A DNA stretch of 64,000 bases from JAFGUB01 sp050305515 (GCA_050305515.1 JBNLFL010000008.1:124001-188000); one strand, 5' to 3'. Shown: positions 33,218 to 42,010, numbered from the stretch's first letter. Made by a program: numbers and translations. Notes: generated by a model from the sequence alone, not told the origin.

Positions 33218-34423
33218 TCATTCAATCTCCTTAAGCGTATAATGTTTCAAAATCCAGCCGTAATAGAGTGCCGCAAAACCAAATCCCGCACTCAAAGACA
33301 GGGTAATCACTGACAATGCAACGCCCTGCTCCGCCAACAGACCGATAAAAAGCGATGTCAGCGACGCACTGAGCAGGAAAAGCATGTCATTATACGCCAC
33401 AACACGTCCGTAGAAACGCGGATCGGTATGATGCTGCAGCAATGTATAGGTATAAGACCACAATGTCGTCGTACCCAAACCGACAAAAATCGACACCAGC
33501 AGTGAAAGCATGAAATGCTCAAGAACCAGAGCCCAAAGTGCGATGGCTCCTGCCTGCATCAGAAATACAAAAAAAAGCCGTTGATTGTTCATCCGCTTTC
33601 CCAGCATGATCGGCCCGAATACCAGACCCAGCGCCCGTGCCGCATGCATCAATCCTAACGCCAGTGCCGTTGCAATAATAGAAGCATAATACTGTTCCAC
33701 CATGAGCGCGACCAAAGCATCGAACGCCGTCAATCCAACAAAGGCATGCAACATGAGAAGCACTGCAACCAGCGGATTGTTTCTAATGTACGCCCAGCTC
33801 TCTCCAAACATCACCAGCATCGATTGCCGTAATGTTTCCGTCTTTACATGTAAGGCCAGACCCCAAAGCAGCCAGAGTGCGAGGGTAAAAAGCGACCCGT
33901 CAATAATAAACGCAACCTGAATCCCTACCTGATATACAACAAAACCGCTGATCGCCATGCCGACGGTATAGGAAATCGACCAGATAATCGAATGAATCTC
34001 GTTGGCAAGCTGCAACTGCTTCACTTCCAGAATACGGGGCAAAAGCGCCATTTCCATCGTAAAGTAAAAACTTGATGCGCCCATACGGATAAAGATAAGT
34101 ACAAAGAGCAATATGACATCCGACGCCGTCGATACCAGAAGGAGCATAAACGTCGTTATGATCTCCACAAGCAGCAGAAGCATCATCACTTTTTTAGGTG
34201 AAAAACGATCGATCAGCACGCCTGTGAAAGGGGCCTGAATCACCCCCGGAAGAAAATGCATCACCGCAGTCAGCGCAATTACTGTCGGTGAAACATCAAG
34301 TTTAAGCAAAAGGGTATAGATGGCGACGTTAGTAAACCATGCACCAAAGTACGAAAGAAGTTGAATCAGCGTCAAACGCCTTAAAACGGGCTGGTCATGC
34401 AGCAGGTGCCAATATCGGTTCAT
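33218..34423 (-). CDS. MFS transporter, EntS/MFS_3-like
   Basis: 401 aa with twelve predicted membrane helices. The cytoplasmic A-motif loop is GVLIDRFSPKKVMM between helices 2 and 3; the second half repeats with YGRVVAYNDM. The pattern is closest to the EntS/YfiS drug or siderophore exporters; the substrate cannot be inferred. It is divergent from flaG, sharing a 77-base gap that holds the flaG sigma-28 promoter. A palindrome in the middle is read L-H-V. Confidence 0.85.
   Translation of the reverse strand: MNRYWHLLHDQPVLRRLTLIQLLSYFGAWFTNVAIYTLLLKLDVSPTVIALTAVMHFLPGVIQAPFTGVLIDRFSPKKVMMLLLLVEIITTFMLLLVSTASDVILLFVLIFIRMGASSFYFTMEMALLPRILEVKQLQLANEIHSIIWSISYTVGMAISGFVVYQVGIQVAFIIDGSLFTLALWLLWGLALHVKTETLRQSMLVMFGESWAYIRNNPLVAVLLMLHAFVGLTAFDALVALMVEQYYASIIATALALGLMHAARALGLVFGPIMLGKRMNNQRLFFVFLMQAGAIALWALVLEHFMLSLLVSIFVGLGTTTLWSYTYTLLQHHTDPRFYGRVVAYNDMLFLLSASLTSLFIGLLAEQGVALSVITLSLSAGFGFAALYYGWILKHYTLKEIE
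33844..33853. repeat. TTACATGTAA palindrome, exact
   Basis: Inside the MFS gene at the central cytoplasmic loop, A-L-H-V-K frame. Confidence 0.85.
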
Positions 34424-34442
34424 AAATCGAAGCCTAGCACAC

Positions 34443-34469
34443 TAAAGATAATTTTTTCACTGCCGATAT
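34443..34469 (+). promoter_or_regulatory. Sigma-28 (FliA) promoter of flaG
   Basis: TAAAGATA, 11 bases, then GCCGATAT: an almost exact match to the flagellar sigma-28 consensus TAAAGTTT-N11-GCCGATAA with the right spacing. It ends 31 bases before the flaG ATG, placing flaG in the late flagellar class. Confidence 0.85.
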
Positions 34470-34500
34470 TGATTTCAAGAATTCACAGAAAGGATGCACT

Positions 34501-34887
34501 ATGGAACTGATGCAAAATGTAGCCAAGATGCAAAATTCCCAGATGAACGCACCGTCAACGAATGCATCGTCTCAGATGCAGCAGCATCAAGTTGAGGCGA
34601 TACAAAAAGCTGAAATCAATCAACAGAAACTGAGCGAATCCAACGAACCTCAGAAGATTGATTCCCAAAAAGATATGGAAGATCTGGTAAAAGAACTCAA
34701 TCAGGCGATCGATCCGTTCCATACCTCATTGCGTTTTGGTTTTGACAACTCGTCTGAAGATTTTTACGTCTCGGTTGTTGAGTCCAAATCCAATCGTATG
34801 ATCCGCCGGTTTCCGGCTGAAAAAGCGGCTGAATTCCTTCCAAAGATTCAGGAAGTCAACGGCTTTTTGTTTGATGAAAAAGGGTAA
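34501..34887 (+). CDS. flaG: FlaG family flagellar protein
   Basis: 128 aa. A Gln/Asn/Ser-rich N-terminal half (residues 1-60), then the FlaG domain: LVKELNQAIDPFHTSLRFGFDNSSEDFYVSVVESKSNRMIRRFPAE (shown in part; about 64-110). FlaG limits filament length in Campylobacter and is polar-flagellum associated. Normally fliD follows; here fliS is next, so fliD must lie elsewhere. Driven by the sigma-28 promoter immediately upstream. Confidence 0.9.
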   Translation: MELMQNVAKMQNSQMNAPSTNASSQMQQHQVEAIQKAEINQQKLSESNEPQKIDSQKDMEDLVKELNQAIDPFHTSLRFGFDNSSEDFYVSVVESKSNRMIRRFPAEKAAEFLPKIQEVNGFLFDEKG

Positions 34888-34916
34888 AAGCTTTTTTCAT
34901 CACACTCATTAAAAAC

Positions 34917-34922
34917 TATAAT
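34917..34922 (+). promoter_or_regulatory. Possible internal -10 before fliS
   Basis: TATAAT in the 56-base gap after flaG, 22 bases from the fliS ATG; it could allow fliS transcription independent of sigma-28. Confidence 0.35.
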
Positions 34923-34943
34923 ATTTTCCTGGAAGGATGCCCC

Positions 34944-35315
34944 ATGAACTCTTTAGCTTACAATACTTATGTCCAAAACAATGTAGGAATCGAATCTCCT
35001 GAAAAACTGATCGAGATGCTTTATGAAGGAGTACTTCGCTTTAATGTTCAGGCACTGCGTTCAATTAAAAGCAATGACATTGAAAAACGTACTTACTGGG
35101 TCAATCGTTCCATGGCTATTTTTGTCGAACTGCTGCAGACACTTGATCTGAATCAGGGTGATATCGCCCACTATCTCAGCGGACTTTACAACTACCAGAT
35201 AAAACTGCTGATGGAAGCCAACTTCGACAACAATGCCCAGAAACTCGAAGAGGTCAACGGTGTTGTCAGAGGACTGCTTGAAGCGTGGCGTGAGACGACC
35301 GGTGTGGGCCGCTGA
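34944..35315 (+). CDS. fliS: Flagellin export chaperone FliS
   Basis: 123 aa, helical: YNTYVQNNVGIESPEKLIEMLYEGVLRF is the family start, binding the disordered C-terminus of flagellin in the cytoplasm before export. Ribosome-binding site GGAAGGAT. It ends over the start of the next small gene. Confidence 0.94.
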   Translation: MNSLAYNTYVQNNVGIESPEKLIEMLYEGVLRFNVQALRSIKSNDIEKRTYWVNRSMAIFVELLQTLDLNQGDIAHYLSGLYNYQIKLLMEANFDNNAQKLEEVNGVVRGLLEAWRETTGVGR

Positions 35316-35556
35316 CTTCAAGATTGCTCTGGCTACAGAGAATCTGGAAAAAATTCAGCAGCTGGCTTTCGATATGCCCGCCTTTGAAAGTGTCGAAGCC
35401 ATGCAGGAAGCTTCTTACCTTTTAAGTGCTGCAGAAACACTTTTTCAAGCAAAAAAAAATGAAACTGCACGTGAATTGCAACGGCTGCGAAAAAATATTG
35501 ATTTTTTAAATGCTTCGGCATCAAGTCACAAGAATAAGCTCGACCTCACATTCTGA
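35302..35556 (+). CDS. FliT-like small helical protein
   Basis: 84 aa from a GTG at 35302 that overlaps the fliS stop by 14 bases; the frame is open from 35233 but the extension lies wholly in fliS. All-helical, with heptad-like Leu spacing (LATENLEKIQQLAFDM, AAETLFQAKKNETARELQRLRKNI). Position directly after fliS is where the FliD chaperone FliT sits in many bacteria, and C. jejuni also has a small protein (Cj0550) there. FliT assignment is by position and secondary structure only. Confidence 0.6.
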   Translation: MWAADFKIALATENLEKIQQLAFDMPAFESVEAMQEASYLLSAAETLFQAKKNETARELQRLRKNIDFLNASASSHKNKLDLTF

Positions 35557-35595
35557 AAGACGACTTTACATCACCTTTTCTTAAACTTTTTTAGC

Positions 35596-35601
35596 TAAAA
35601 T
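35596..35601 (+). promoter_or_regulatory. Probable -10 of argG
   Basis: TAAAAT in the context GCTAAAAT, 48 bases before the argG ATG. No convincing ArgR box is visible. Confidence 0.4.
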
Positions 35602-35648
35602 CACAGAATTATTGCATCAATACAATACTCCAGAATAAAGAAGTCTGC

Positions 35649-36860
35649 ATGAAAAAAGAAGTTAAAAAAGTAGTATTGGCCTACTCCGGTGGTCTTGATA
35701 CCAGCGTTATTCTCAAATGGCTCCAGGATGAGTACCAGTGTGAAGTTGTTACGTTTACCGCAGATATCGGTCAGGGCGAAGAAGTAGAGCCGGCACGTGC
35801 CAAAGCATTGGCACTGGGCATCAAACCTGAAAATATTTTTATTGACGATCTGCGTGAAGAGTTTGTGAGCGACTATGTTTTCCCCATGTTTCGCGCCAAC
35901 GCAATTTACGAAGGTGAATACCTTCTCGGTACCTCAATTGCCCGTCCGCTGATTGCAAAACGTCAGGTTGAAATCGCAGCTATTACAGGAGCAGACGGTG
36001 TTGCCCACGGCGCTACAGGAAAAGGTAATGACCAGGTCCGTTTTGAAATGGGCTACCTTGGTAAGAATTCATCACTGACCATCATCGCCCCCTGGCGCGA
36101 ATGGGATCTCAACTCCCGCGAGAAACTGCTGGCCTATGCCGAACAGCACGGGATTCAAATTGAGAAAAAAGGGAAAAAATCACCTTATTCCATGGATGCC
36201 AATCTGCTTCATATCTCTTATGAAGGCGGTATCCTTGAGGACCCTGCTGCAGAACCTGAAAAAAGTATGTGGCTCTGGACGACGGCTCCTGAAGATGCCC
36301 CCGATGCCCCCGAATATATTGAGATCGGTTACAAAAACGGCGATCCTGTATCTATTAATGGCGAAATGCTTTCACCGGCAACACTGCTCAAGCGGCTCAA
36401 TGAGATTGGCGGTAAACACGGTATTGGCCGTACCGATATTGTTGAAAACCGTTTTGTCGGTATGAAAAGCCGCGGCTGCTACGAAACGCCGGGCGGCGCC
36501 ATTATGCTCAAAGCACACCGTGCCATCGAATCCATCACGCTTGATCGTGAAGAGGCGCACCTCAAAGACGAATTGATGCCACGTTATGCCAAACTCATTT
36601 ATAACGGTTTCTGGTTTTCACCCGAACGTGAAATGCTTCAGGCTGCCATTGACCAGACACAGGAAAATGTTGAAGGTTCCGTCAAATTGAAACTCTACAA
36701 AGGAAGTATCAGCGTCGTCGGACGCAGCTCGGATCGTTCTTTGTTCAATCCGGAATATTCAACTTTCGAAGAAGATGCCGTTTATGATCAGAAAGATGCG
36801 GCCGGATTCATCAAACTTAACGCACTGCGCTTCATCATTGAAGGCAAAGCACGTAAATAA
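35649..36860 (+). CDS. argG: Argininosuccinate synthase
   Basis: 403 aa. Joins citrulline and aspartate using ATP in arginine synthesis. The PP-type ATP loop is AYSGGLDTSVILKWL (residues 10-24); the citrulline/aspartate site GADGVAHGATGKGNDQVRFE and KSRGCYETPGG are also present. Full length. 26 bases separate it from the FTR/rhodanese gene, same strand. Confidence 0.96.
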   Translation: MKKEVKKVVLAYSGGLDTSVILKWLQDEYQCEVVTFTADIGQGEEVEPARAKALALGIKPENIFIDDLREEFVSDYVFPMFRANAIYEGEYLLGTSIARPLIAKRQVEIAAITGADGVAHGATGKGNDQVRFEMGYLGKNSSLTIIAPWREWDLNSREKLLAYAEQHGIQIEKKGKKSPYSMDANLLHISYEGGILEDPAAEPEKSMWLWTTAPEDAPDAPEYIEIGYKNGDPVSINGEMLSPATLLKRLNEIGGKHGIGRTDIVENRFVGMKSRGCYETPGGAIMLKAHRAIESITLDREEAHLKDELMPRYAKLIYNGFWFSPEREMLQAAIDQTQENVEGSVKLKLYKGSISVVGRSSDRSLFNPEYSTFEEDAVYDQKDAAGFIKLNALRFIIEGKARK

Positions 36861-36886
36861 CACCACTATTTTAAGGAGTAGCGATC

Positions 36887-37603
36887 ATGATCAAAATTGA
36901 CATGCAATCTGAAGAGTTTCAGACTGAACTGGAAAAAACTGTTCGATTTACAGACAAAGTCGTCAAACAATTTGGATGGAACTACAATCCTGATACTGAG
37001 ATTAATGAAGGCATTCAACTGGGGCTAACGCGTAACAAGCTTATGCATGGCAAACGCTATTGTCCCTGTTTCTTTGTTACCGGCAATAAAGAAGAAGATC
37101 GCATCTGTCCCTGTAAACCGGCAATCGAAAAAGAGATTCCGGAAGATGGCGTTTGCCACTGCCAGATATTTTGTACTCCTGAGTTTGCCGCAGCCAAACG
37201 TGCAGAAGAGTCGATGGAAGAAGCCGTTCACCAACATTCCCGCGGTTTGACAAAAGAAGAGTGCGAAGTCCTCTTGACGAAAGAACAACTTGACGGCGAT
37301 GAAGTTCAGGCACTCATTGAAGCGCGTGATCTCGGTATGATCGTTTTCAAACTTGTCGATGTTCGTGAGCACATGGAATGGCAAATGGGACACATTAAAG
37401 GAGCAGATCAGCTGATTCCTACAAGCAGCTTTTTCGATACTCTTGAGAAAGCCAAACTGAGCAAAGATGAATCCATCATTCTCTATTGCCATGTCGGAAG
37501 CCGAAGTTCACACTGTCAGCGTATTTTGCATGATATGGGTTACAAACATGTCGGCAATCTGACCTATGGTATTGTCTCATATGGCGGAGAAATCGTTCGA
37601 TAA
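36887..37603 (+). CDS. Ferredoxin:thioredoxin reductase catalytic domain fused to rhodanese
   Basis: 238 aa. Residues about 10-110 are the FTR catalytic (beta) domain: CPC at 59-61, CPC at 74-76, CHC at 90-92 and an extra Cys at 96, i.e. both the [4Fe-4S] ligands and redox-active disulfide cysteines. A linker leads to a rhodanese domain (about 135-238) with VDVREHMEWQMGHIKGA and active-site loop CHVGSRS (Cys about 200). The ferredoxin-dependent disulfide reductase part could reduce the rhodanese persulfide or a thioredoxin. No FTR alpha subunit is encoded nearby, as usual for the bacterial single-subunit type. Confidence 0.88.
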   Translation: MIKIDMQSEEFQTELEKTVRFTDKVVKQFGWNYNPDTEINEGIQLGLTRNKLMHGKRYCPCFFVTGNKEEDRICPCKPAIEKEIPEDGVCHCQIFCTPEFAAAKRAEESMEEAVHQHSRGLTKEECEVLLTKEQLDGDEVQALIEARDLGMIVFKLVDVREHMEWQMGHIKGADQLIPTSSFFDTLEKAKLSKDESIILYCHVGSRSSHCQRILHDMGYKHVGNLTYGIVSYGGEIVR

Positions 37604-37619
37604 CGCGGTGTTTGCCGCG
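37604..37619 (+). terminator. Stem-loop after the FTR/rhodanese gene
   Basis: CGCGG-TGTTTG-CCGCG begins at the base after the stop codon. The five-pair stem is all G/C but no T-run follows, so termination would be weak or factor-assisted. Confidence 0.4.
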
Positions 37620-37680
37620 CGCTCCTTCCAGAATCTCGTGACATACCCCTTTATTCATCCCATTACATAATCGGAGTTTT

Positions 37681-38127
37681 ATGAAAGTATTATTAATAAA
37701 AGACGTAAAAAGTCTTGGCAAAGCCGGAGAAATCAAAGAAGTCAAAGACGGTTACGGAAAAAATTTCCTCATAGGAAAAGGTTTCGCCAAACTGGCCACA
37801 CCCGAAGTGCTCGAAGCACATAAGCTTGAAGAAGCGCGCAAAGCGGAAGCGGAAGCACAGGAAATTGCAGAGCTTAAAGCCATTGCAGCCAAACTTGATA
37901 AAATGAAAATTAAAATTCATAAAAAATTGGGAGAGACCGGTCATCTTTTTGGTTCCGTTACTAAAGATGAAATTGCTCACGCGCTTTCCGAACAGCACCA
38001 GGTTGAAATTGATAAAAAACATATCGATATCAAAAATCCTATTAAAATGGTCGGTCAGCATGACCTTGATTTCAAGCTCGGTCACGGTATCCATGCCACG
38101 TTACATGTAGAGGTTATTGGAGACTGA
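37681..38127 (+). CDS. rplI: 50S ribosomal protein L9
   Basis: 148 aa: MKVLLIKDVKSLGKAGEIKEVKDGYGKNFLI start, long central helix, and C-terminal RNA-binding domain with KLGETGHLFGSVT. It is not next to rpsF/rpsR, but heads the rplI-hslVU-era-pgp2 block known from H. pylori. The stop shares one base with the hslV start (TGATG). Confidence 0.97.
   Translation: MKVLLIKDVKSLGKAGEIKEVKDGYGKNFLIGKGFAKLATPEVLEAHKLEEARKAEAEAQEIAELKAIAAKLDKMKIKIHKKLGETGHLFGSVTKDEIAHALSEQHQVEIDKKHIDIKNPIKMVGQHDLDFKLGHGIHATLHVEVIGD
38101..38110. repeat. TTACATGTAA-type palindrome, one mismatch
   Basis: Reads TTACATGTAG near the 3' end of rplI, T-L-H-V-E frame. Confidence 0.7.
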
Positions 38128-38672
38128 TGTTTGACGCGACGACGATACTGGCCTATCGCAGCGAGCATAAAGCCGTTATAGGCGGCGACGGTCAGGTCAC
38201 TTTCGGAAATTCTGTCCTCAAGAACAATGCTACAAAAATCAGAACGCTCCACCATGGAGAAATACTGGCCGGTTTCGCCGGTTCCACTGCTGATGCCTTC
38301 AACCTTTTTGACATGTTTGAAGAACAGCTGGCGCACCGTAAAGGCGATCTGGTCAAAGCAGTCATCGATTTTTCCAAGGCCTGGCGCAAAGACAAAGTGT
38401 TGCGTCGCCTCGAAGCCATGATGATCGTCTTGAACACCCGCCATATTTTCATTCTTACGGGCAACGGTGACGTGGTGGAACCCGAGGACGGTCAACTTGC
38501 AGCCATCGGAAGCGGCGGGAATTTTGCCATTGCCGCAGCCAGAGCTCTGAAGCAGCATGCCACACTTGAAGAAGAAGCTCTGGTCAAAGAGAGCTTGAGT
38601 ATTGCAGCCGATCTTTGTATTTATACCAATCACAACATTAAAACGCTGATTCTGGAGGATTCTCTCGGATGA
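38127..38672 (+). CDS. hslV: HslV (ClpQ) proteasome-like peptidase
   Basis: 181 aa. The catalytic N-terminal threonine is Thr5 in MFDATTILAYRSEHK, so three or four residues must be removed after the initiator Met; most HslV have Thr at position 2. The remainder is standard: IGGDGQVTFGNSVLKNNATKIR, AGFAGSTADAF, IGSGGNFAIAAARAL. It is coupled to hslU by a 4-base overlap. Confidence 0.95.
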   Translation: MFDATTILAYRSEHKAVIGGDGQVTFGNSVLKNNATKIRTLHHGEILAGFAGSTADAFNLFDMFEEQLAHRKGDLVKAVIDFSKAWRKDKVLRRLEAMMIVLNTRHIFILTGNGDVVEPEDGQLAAIGSGGNFAIAAARALKQHATLEEEALVKESLSIAADLCIYTNHNIKTLILEDSLG

Positions 38673-39997
38673 ATATGACGCCGAAAGAGATTGTCGCCTA
38701 TCTCGATGAATATGTCATTGGGCAGACCCGTGCCAAAAAGACAATTGCACTCGCGCTTCGCACACGTTACCGTCGCATGCAGCTGGATAAAAATCTCCAG
38801 GATGAAGTGATGCCAAAAAATATCCTGATGATAGGTTCAACCGGTGTCGGAAAAACCGAAATCTCAAGACGTCTGGCAAAAATGATGCGGGTTCCTTTCA
38901 TCAAAGTTGAAGCCAGCAAATATACGGAAGTCGGCTTTGTCGGACGCGATGTCGAATCCATGATACGTGATCTGATGATGACTGCCATCACTATCGTCAA
39001 AGAGGAATTCAAAGAGAACGCTAAAGAAGCCATGTATGATTATGTCCTCGAGCGTATTGTGGAGAAGCTCCTTCCGCCGCTTCCAAAACTTGCCACAGAT
39101 GCCAAAAAATCAGAATATGAAATCTCAAAAGAGCGTATGCGCCAACGTGTACTCAACGGTGAGATGGATAACTACACTGTAGAAGTGGAACTGCCGCGCC
39201 CAAATATTGAATTCAATGACACCAATATGATGCCGGAAATGGCAAAAGTGCAGGAATCTTTTTCGCAGATTTTTTCCTCTCTGAATAAAAATGAGCGTAA
39301 AAAAGAGATGAGCGTCAGCGAAGCCAAAGAGGTGCTTCTGATGGAAGCCGGTGAGAAGCTTCTCGATATGGAAGCCGTCAAAAAAGAGGCTCTTCACCGT
39401 ACCGAACAGGGTGGCATTATATTTCTTGATGAAATCGACAAGATTGCCGTCAGTTCCAAAACAGATGGGCGTAACGATCCGAGTAAAGAGGGAGTTCAGC
39501 GGGATCTGCTTCCGATAGTCGAAGGCAGTACCGTCAGTACGAAATACGGGCCGATCAATACTGATCATATTCTTTTTATTGCAGCAGGGGCTTTCCATCT
39601 TGCAAAACCCAGTGACCTGATTCCGGAACTCCAGGGACGGTTTCCTTTAAGAGTTGAGCTTGAAGCCCTTGATGAAAATGCTTTATTCAAGATTTTGACG
39701 CAAACTAAAAACTCGTTATTACAACAATACACAGCACTATTACGTGTAGAGGGTGTCACTCTCGAATTTGAAGAAAGTGCGGTGATGGAAATTGCCAAAG
39801 TTGCCCATAGAGCCAATGAAAAAAATGAAGATATCGGCGCCAGACGACTTCACACTGTTTTGGAAAAACTGCTCGAGGAGATCAGTTTTCATGCCGATGA
39901 GCATTGCGGTGAAACTATTATCATCACATCCCAAACCGTACACAGCACTCTTGACACTGTCATTGAAGATGATGATCTTGCACGCTATATTCTTTAA
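38669..39997 (+). CDS. hslU: HslU (ClpY) unfoldase ATPase
   Basis: 442 aa AAA+ partner of HslV. Walker A GSTGVGKTE (about 52-60), the pore motif region KYTEVGFVGRDVE, the intermediate domain (about 110-230), Walker B GGIIFLDEIDKI (about 247-258) and C-terminal sensor-2 domain. The C-terminal tail (EDDDLARYIL) is the extension that inserts between HslV subunits. Confidence 0.96.
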   Translation: MNMTPKEIVAYLDEYVIGQTRAKKTIALALRTRYRRMQLDKNLQDEVMPKNILMIGSTGVGKTEISRRLAKMMRVPFIKVEASKYTEVGFVGRDVESMIRDLMMTAITIVKEEFKENAKEAMYDYVLERIVEKLLPPLPKLATDAKKSEYEISKERMRQRVLNGEMDNYTVEVELPRPNIEFNDTNMMPEMAKVQESFSQIFSSLNKNERKKEMSVSEAKEVLLMEAGEKLLDMEAVKKEALHRTEQGGIIFLDEIDKIAVSSKTDGRNDPSKEGVQRDLLPIVEGSTVSTKYGPINTDHILFIAAGAFHLAKPSDLIPELQGRFPLRVELEALDENALFKILTQTKNSLLQQYTALLRVEGVTLEFEESAVMEIAKVAHRANEKNEDIGARRLHTVLEKLLEEISFHADEHCGETIIITSQTVHSTLDTVIEDDDLARYIL

Positions 39998-40015
39998 TCA
40001 ACCAAAGGCAGCAAA

Positions 40016-40894
40016 ATGAATAAAGCCGGTTTCGTAGCCATTGTAGGACGACCCAATGCAGGAAAAAGTACCCTGATGAATCATATTCTGGGCGAGAAAA
40101 TAGCTCTGGTCAGTCAAAAAGCCAATGCTACACGGCGCCGTTCTCAGGCAATTGTCATGCATCACGATGACCAAATTATTTTTGTTGACACACCCGGTTT
40201 GCATGAGAAAGAGAAAATGCTTAACCAGTTCATGCTCGAAGAGGCTCTCAAAGCGATCGGAGACTGTGATCTTGTTCTCTTTCTTGCTCCTGCTTCGGAC
40301 AGCATCGAAGGCTATGAAAAATTTTTAAAGTTAAATGATTCAAAACGGAAACACTTGGTTGTTTTAAGTAAAATCGATCAAATATCACAAGAAGCACTTT
40401 TAAAAAAAATCGGTCAATATAATCGATTTTCCGATGATTTCGAGGCATTGATCCCCTTTTCAGTAACAAAAAATGTCGGTAAGAATGATCTTCTTGATGT
40501 CATTGTTAAACACCTGGACCCCTCTCCTTATCTTTTTGACCCGGAAGACCTGACGACGGAGCGCATTCGTGATATCTACAAAGAGTTTATCCGCGAAGCC
40601 ATATTTGACAATATCAGCGATGAGATCCCTTATGAATCAGATGTTCTCATTGAGAGTATTGAAGAGTCGGATACCCTTGAGCGTATCCGTGCCACGATTA
40701 TCATTGAAAAAGAGAGCCAAAAAGGTATTATCATCGGCAAGGGAGGCAGTGCCATCAAGCGTATCGGAAGAGATGCCCGCGAAAAAATTGAGCGCCTCAG
40801 CGGTATCAAAGCCCATCTTGAACTCTTTGTTGCAGTGCGTAAAGGATGGAGCAGTGATAAAGAGATGTTAAACGAATTGGGGTATGAATGGTAA
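40016..40894 (+). CDS. era: GTPase Era
   Basis: 292 aa. G1 GRPNAGKST (about 11-19), G3 DTPGLHEKE, G4 SKID, and the C-terminal KH RNA-binding domain with GIIIGKGGSAIKRIG (about 241-255). Binds the 3' end of 16S rRNA during 30S assembly. It overlaps the peptidoglycan gene by 7 bases. Confidence 0.95.
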   Translation: MNKAGFVAIVGRPNAGKSTLMNHILGEKIALVSQKANATRRRSQAIVMHHDDQIIFVDTPGLHEKEKMLNQFMLEEALKAIGDCDLVLFLAPASDSIEGYEKFLKLNDSKRKHLVVLSKIDQISQEALLKKIGQYNRFSDDFEALIPFSVTKNVGKNDLLDVIVKHLDPSPYLFDPEDLTTERIRDIYKEFIREAIFDNISDEIPYESDVLIESIEESDTLERIRATIIIEKESQKGIIIGKGGSAIKRIGRDAREKIERLSGIKAHLELFVAVRKGWSSDKEMLNELGYEW

Positions 40895-41847
40895 AACTGT
40901 TACTGATATTACTAACACTTGTCACACTTAAAGCGCAGGAAACTGCATTAATCTATCAGTCACAGGGGCTTGAAGCGGTCAGAGATATTCTGGATCGTGA
41001 ACTGATGAAAGAAGATTTCTGGCTTGGACACCTTCAAACAGTTGATACACGTTTTGGCTATCTTGAAGGTCGGAATTCTTTTGTTACATGTAACAAATCA
41101 GATAACACGCTTACCTATTTTCAACGCAGCAAAGAAGGAATATTCGAGCAGGCAAACACCTTCGATGCACTCACCGGCAAAGTCAATGGTGACAAAGAAG
41201 TAGAAGGAGATCATAAAACTCCTATAGGGATCTACCGTCTCATCCGCAAACTCGACAAACTGGACCCCTTTTACGGTCCGCTTGCCTACGTGACTTCCTA
41301 TCCGAATCTTTATGATCGCATACGTGGAAAAAACGGGTCGGGAATCTGGATTCATGGTGTTCCGAACAATGAAACGAGGGAAACATCAACCAAAGGATGT
41401 ATTGCTCTAAACAATGACGATCTGCTCTGTCTTGATGAACAGTTTGATTTTAAAAACTCATTACTCATAATTGATGACAATGTTTCGCTATCAGCGGATA
41501 AAAAAGCATTGGCTTCAATTCTCAGTCAACTTTTTGCCTGGCGTTATGCATGGATATATAACGACCTGCAAAGCTACCTCTCTTTTTATGCTCCTGACTT
41601 CAAACGGTTTGATGGGAAAAATTTCAAACAGTTCAGAACATATAAAGAACGCGTGTTTGCCAAAAAAGAGGAAAAGGAGATCTATTTCAAGCAATTAACC
41701 ATTTTGCCATATCCCGGTACGGATGATCAACTTTTTATGATTTCATTTTATGAAACGTATTATGCACCCTCATATAAATTTGAAGGTGAGAAAACATTGA
41801 TGGTTCGTCTCAATAACAGCACGATGCAGATCATTGCAGAGCAATAA
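40888..41847 (+). CDS. pgp2: Cell-shape L,D-carboxypeptidase, Pgp2/Csd6-like (YkuD domain)
   Basis: 319 aa, periplasmic (signal MVKLLLILLTLVTLKA). The YkuD catalytic centre is His156 (IWIHGVP) and Cys171 (TKGC). A C-terminal domain of about 110 residues (from about 205) matches the NTF2-like pocket of Helicobacter Csd6 and Campylobacter Pgp2, which trim tetrapeptides and determine helical shape. Position directly after era equals HP0517/HP0518. An extended 18-bp palindrome lies within. A 202-base gap follows. Confidence 0.88.
   Translation: MVKLLLILLTLVTLKAQETALIYQSQGLEAVRDILDRELMKEDFWLGHLQTVDTRFGYLEGRNSFVTCNKSDNTLTYFQRSKEGIFEQANTFDALTGKVNGDKEVEGDHKTPIGIYRLIRKLDKLDPFYGPLAYVTSYPNLYDRIRGKNGSGIWIHGVPNNETRETSTKGCIALNNDDLLCLDEQFDFKNSLLIIDDNVSLSADKKALASILSQLFAWRYAWIYNDLQSYLSFYAPDFKRFDGKNFKQFRTYKERVFAKKEEKEIYFKQLTILPYPGTDDQLFMISFYETYYAPSYKFEGEKTLMVRLNNSTMQIIAEQ
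41084..41093. repeat. TTACATGTAA palindrome, exact (18-bp dyad)
   Basis: Inside pgp2, V-T-C-N frame. The perfect dyad extends to TTTGTTACATGTAACAAA (41080-41097), the longest in the window. Confidence 0.85.
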
Positions 41848-42010
41848 AGAGTTAGTTTCAATTAACTTTTCAGCAATATTTGCCGATTTTATTCTACGGC
41901 ACTGGGTCAAATGGCATTAATTTTGCTTTTTCAGTGTCATGTAAGACGCAGAATACACACAAAATGGTGATTTTCGTTGTGCAGATTTACCATCGAGAGT
42001 TTTTTTGTGG

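Noticed and set aside
35649..35700. ArgR operator before argG
   Set aside because: The leader has AT-rich sequence but no TGAAT-N-ATTCA dyad that I can support.
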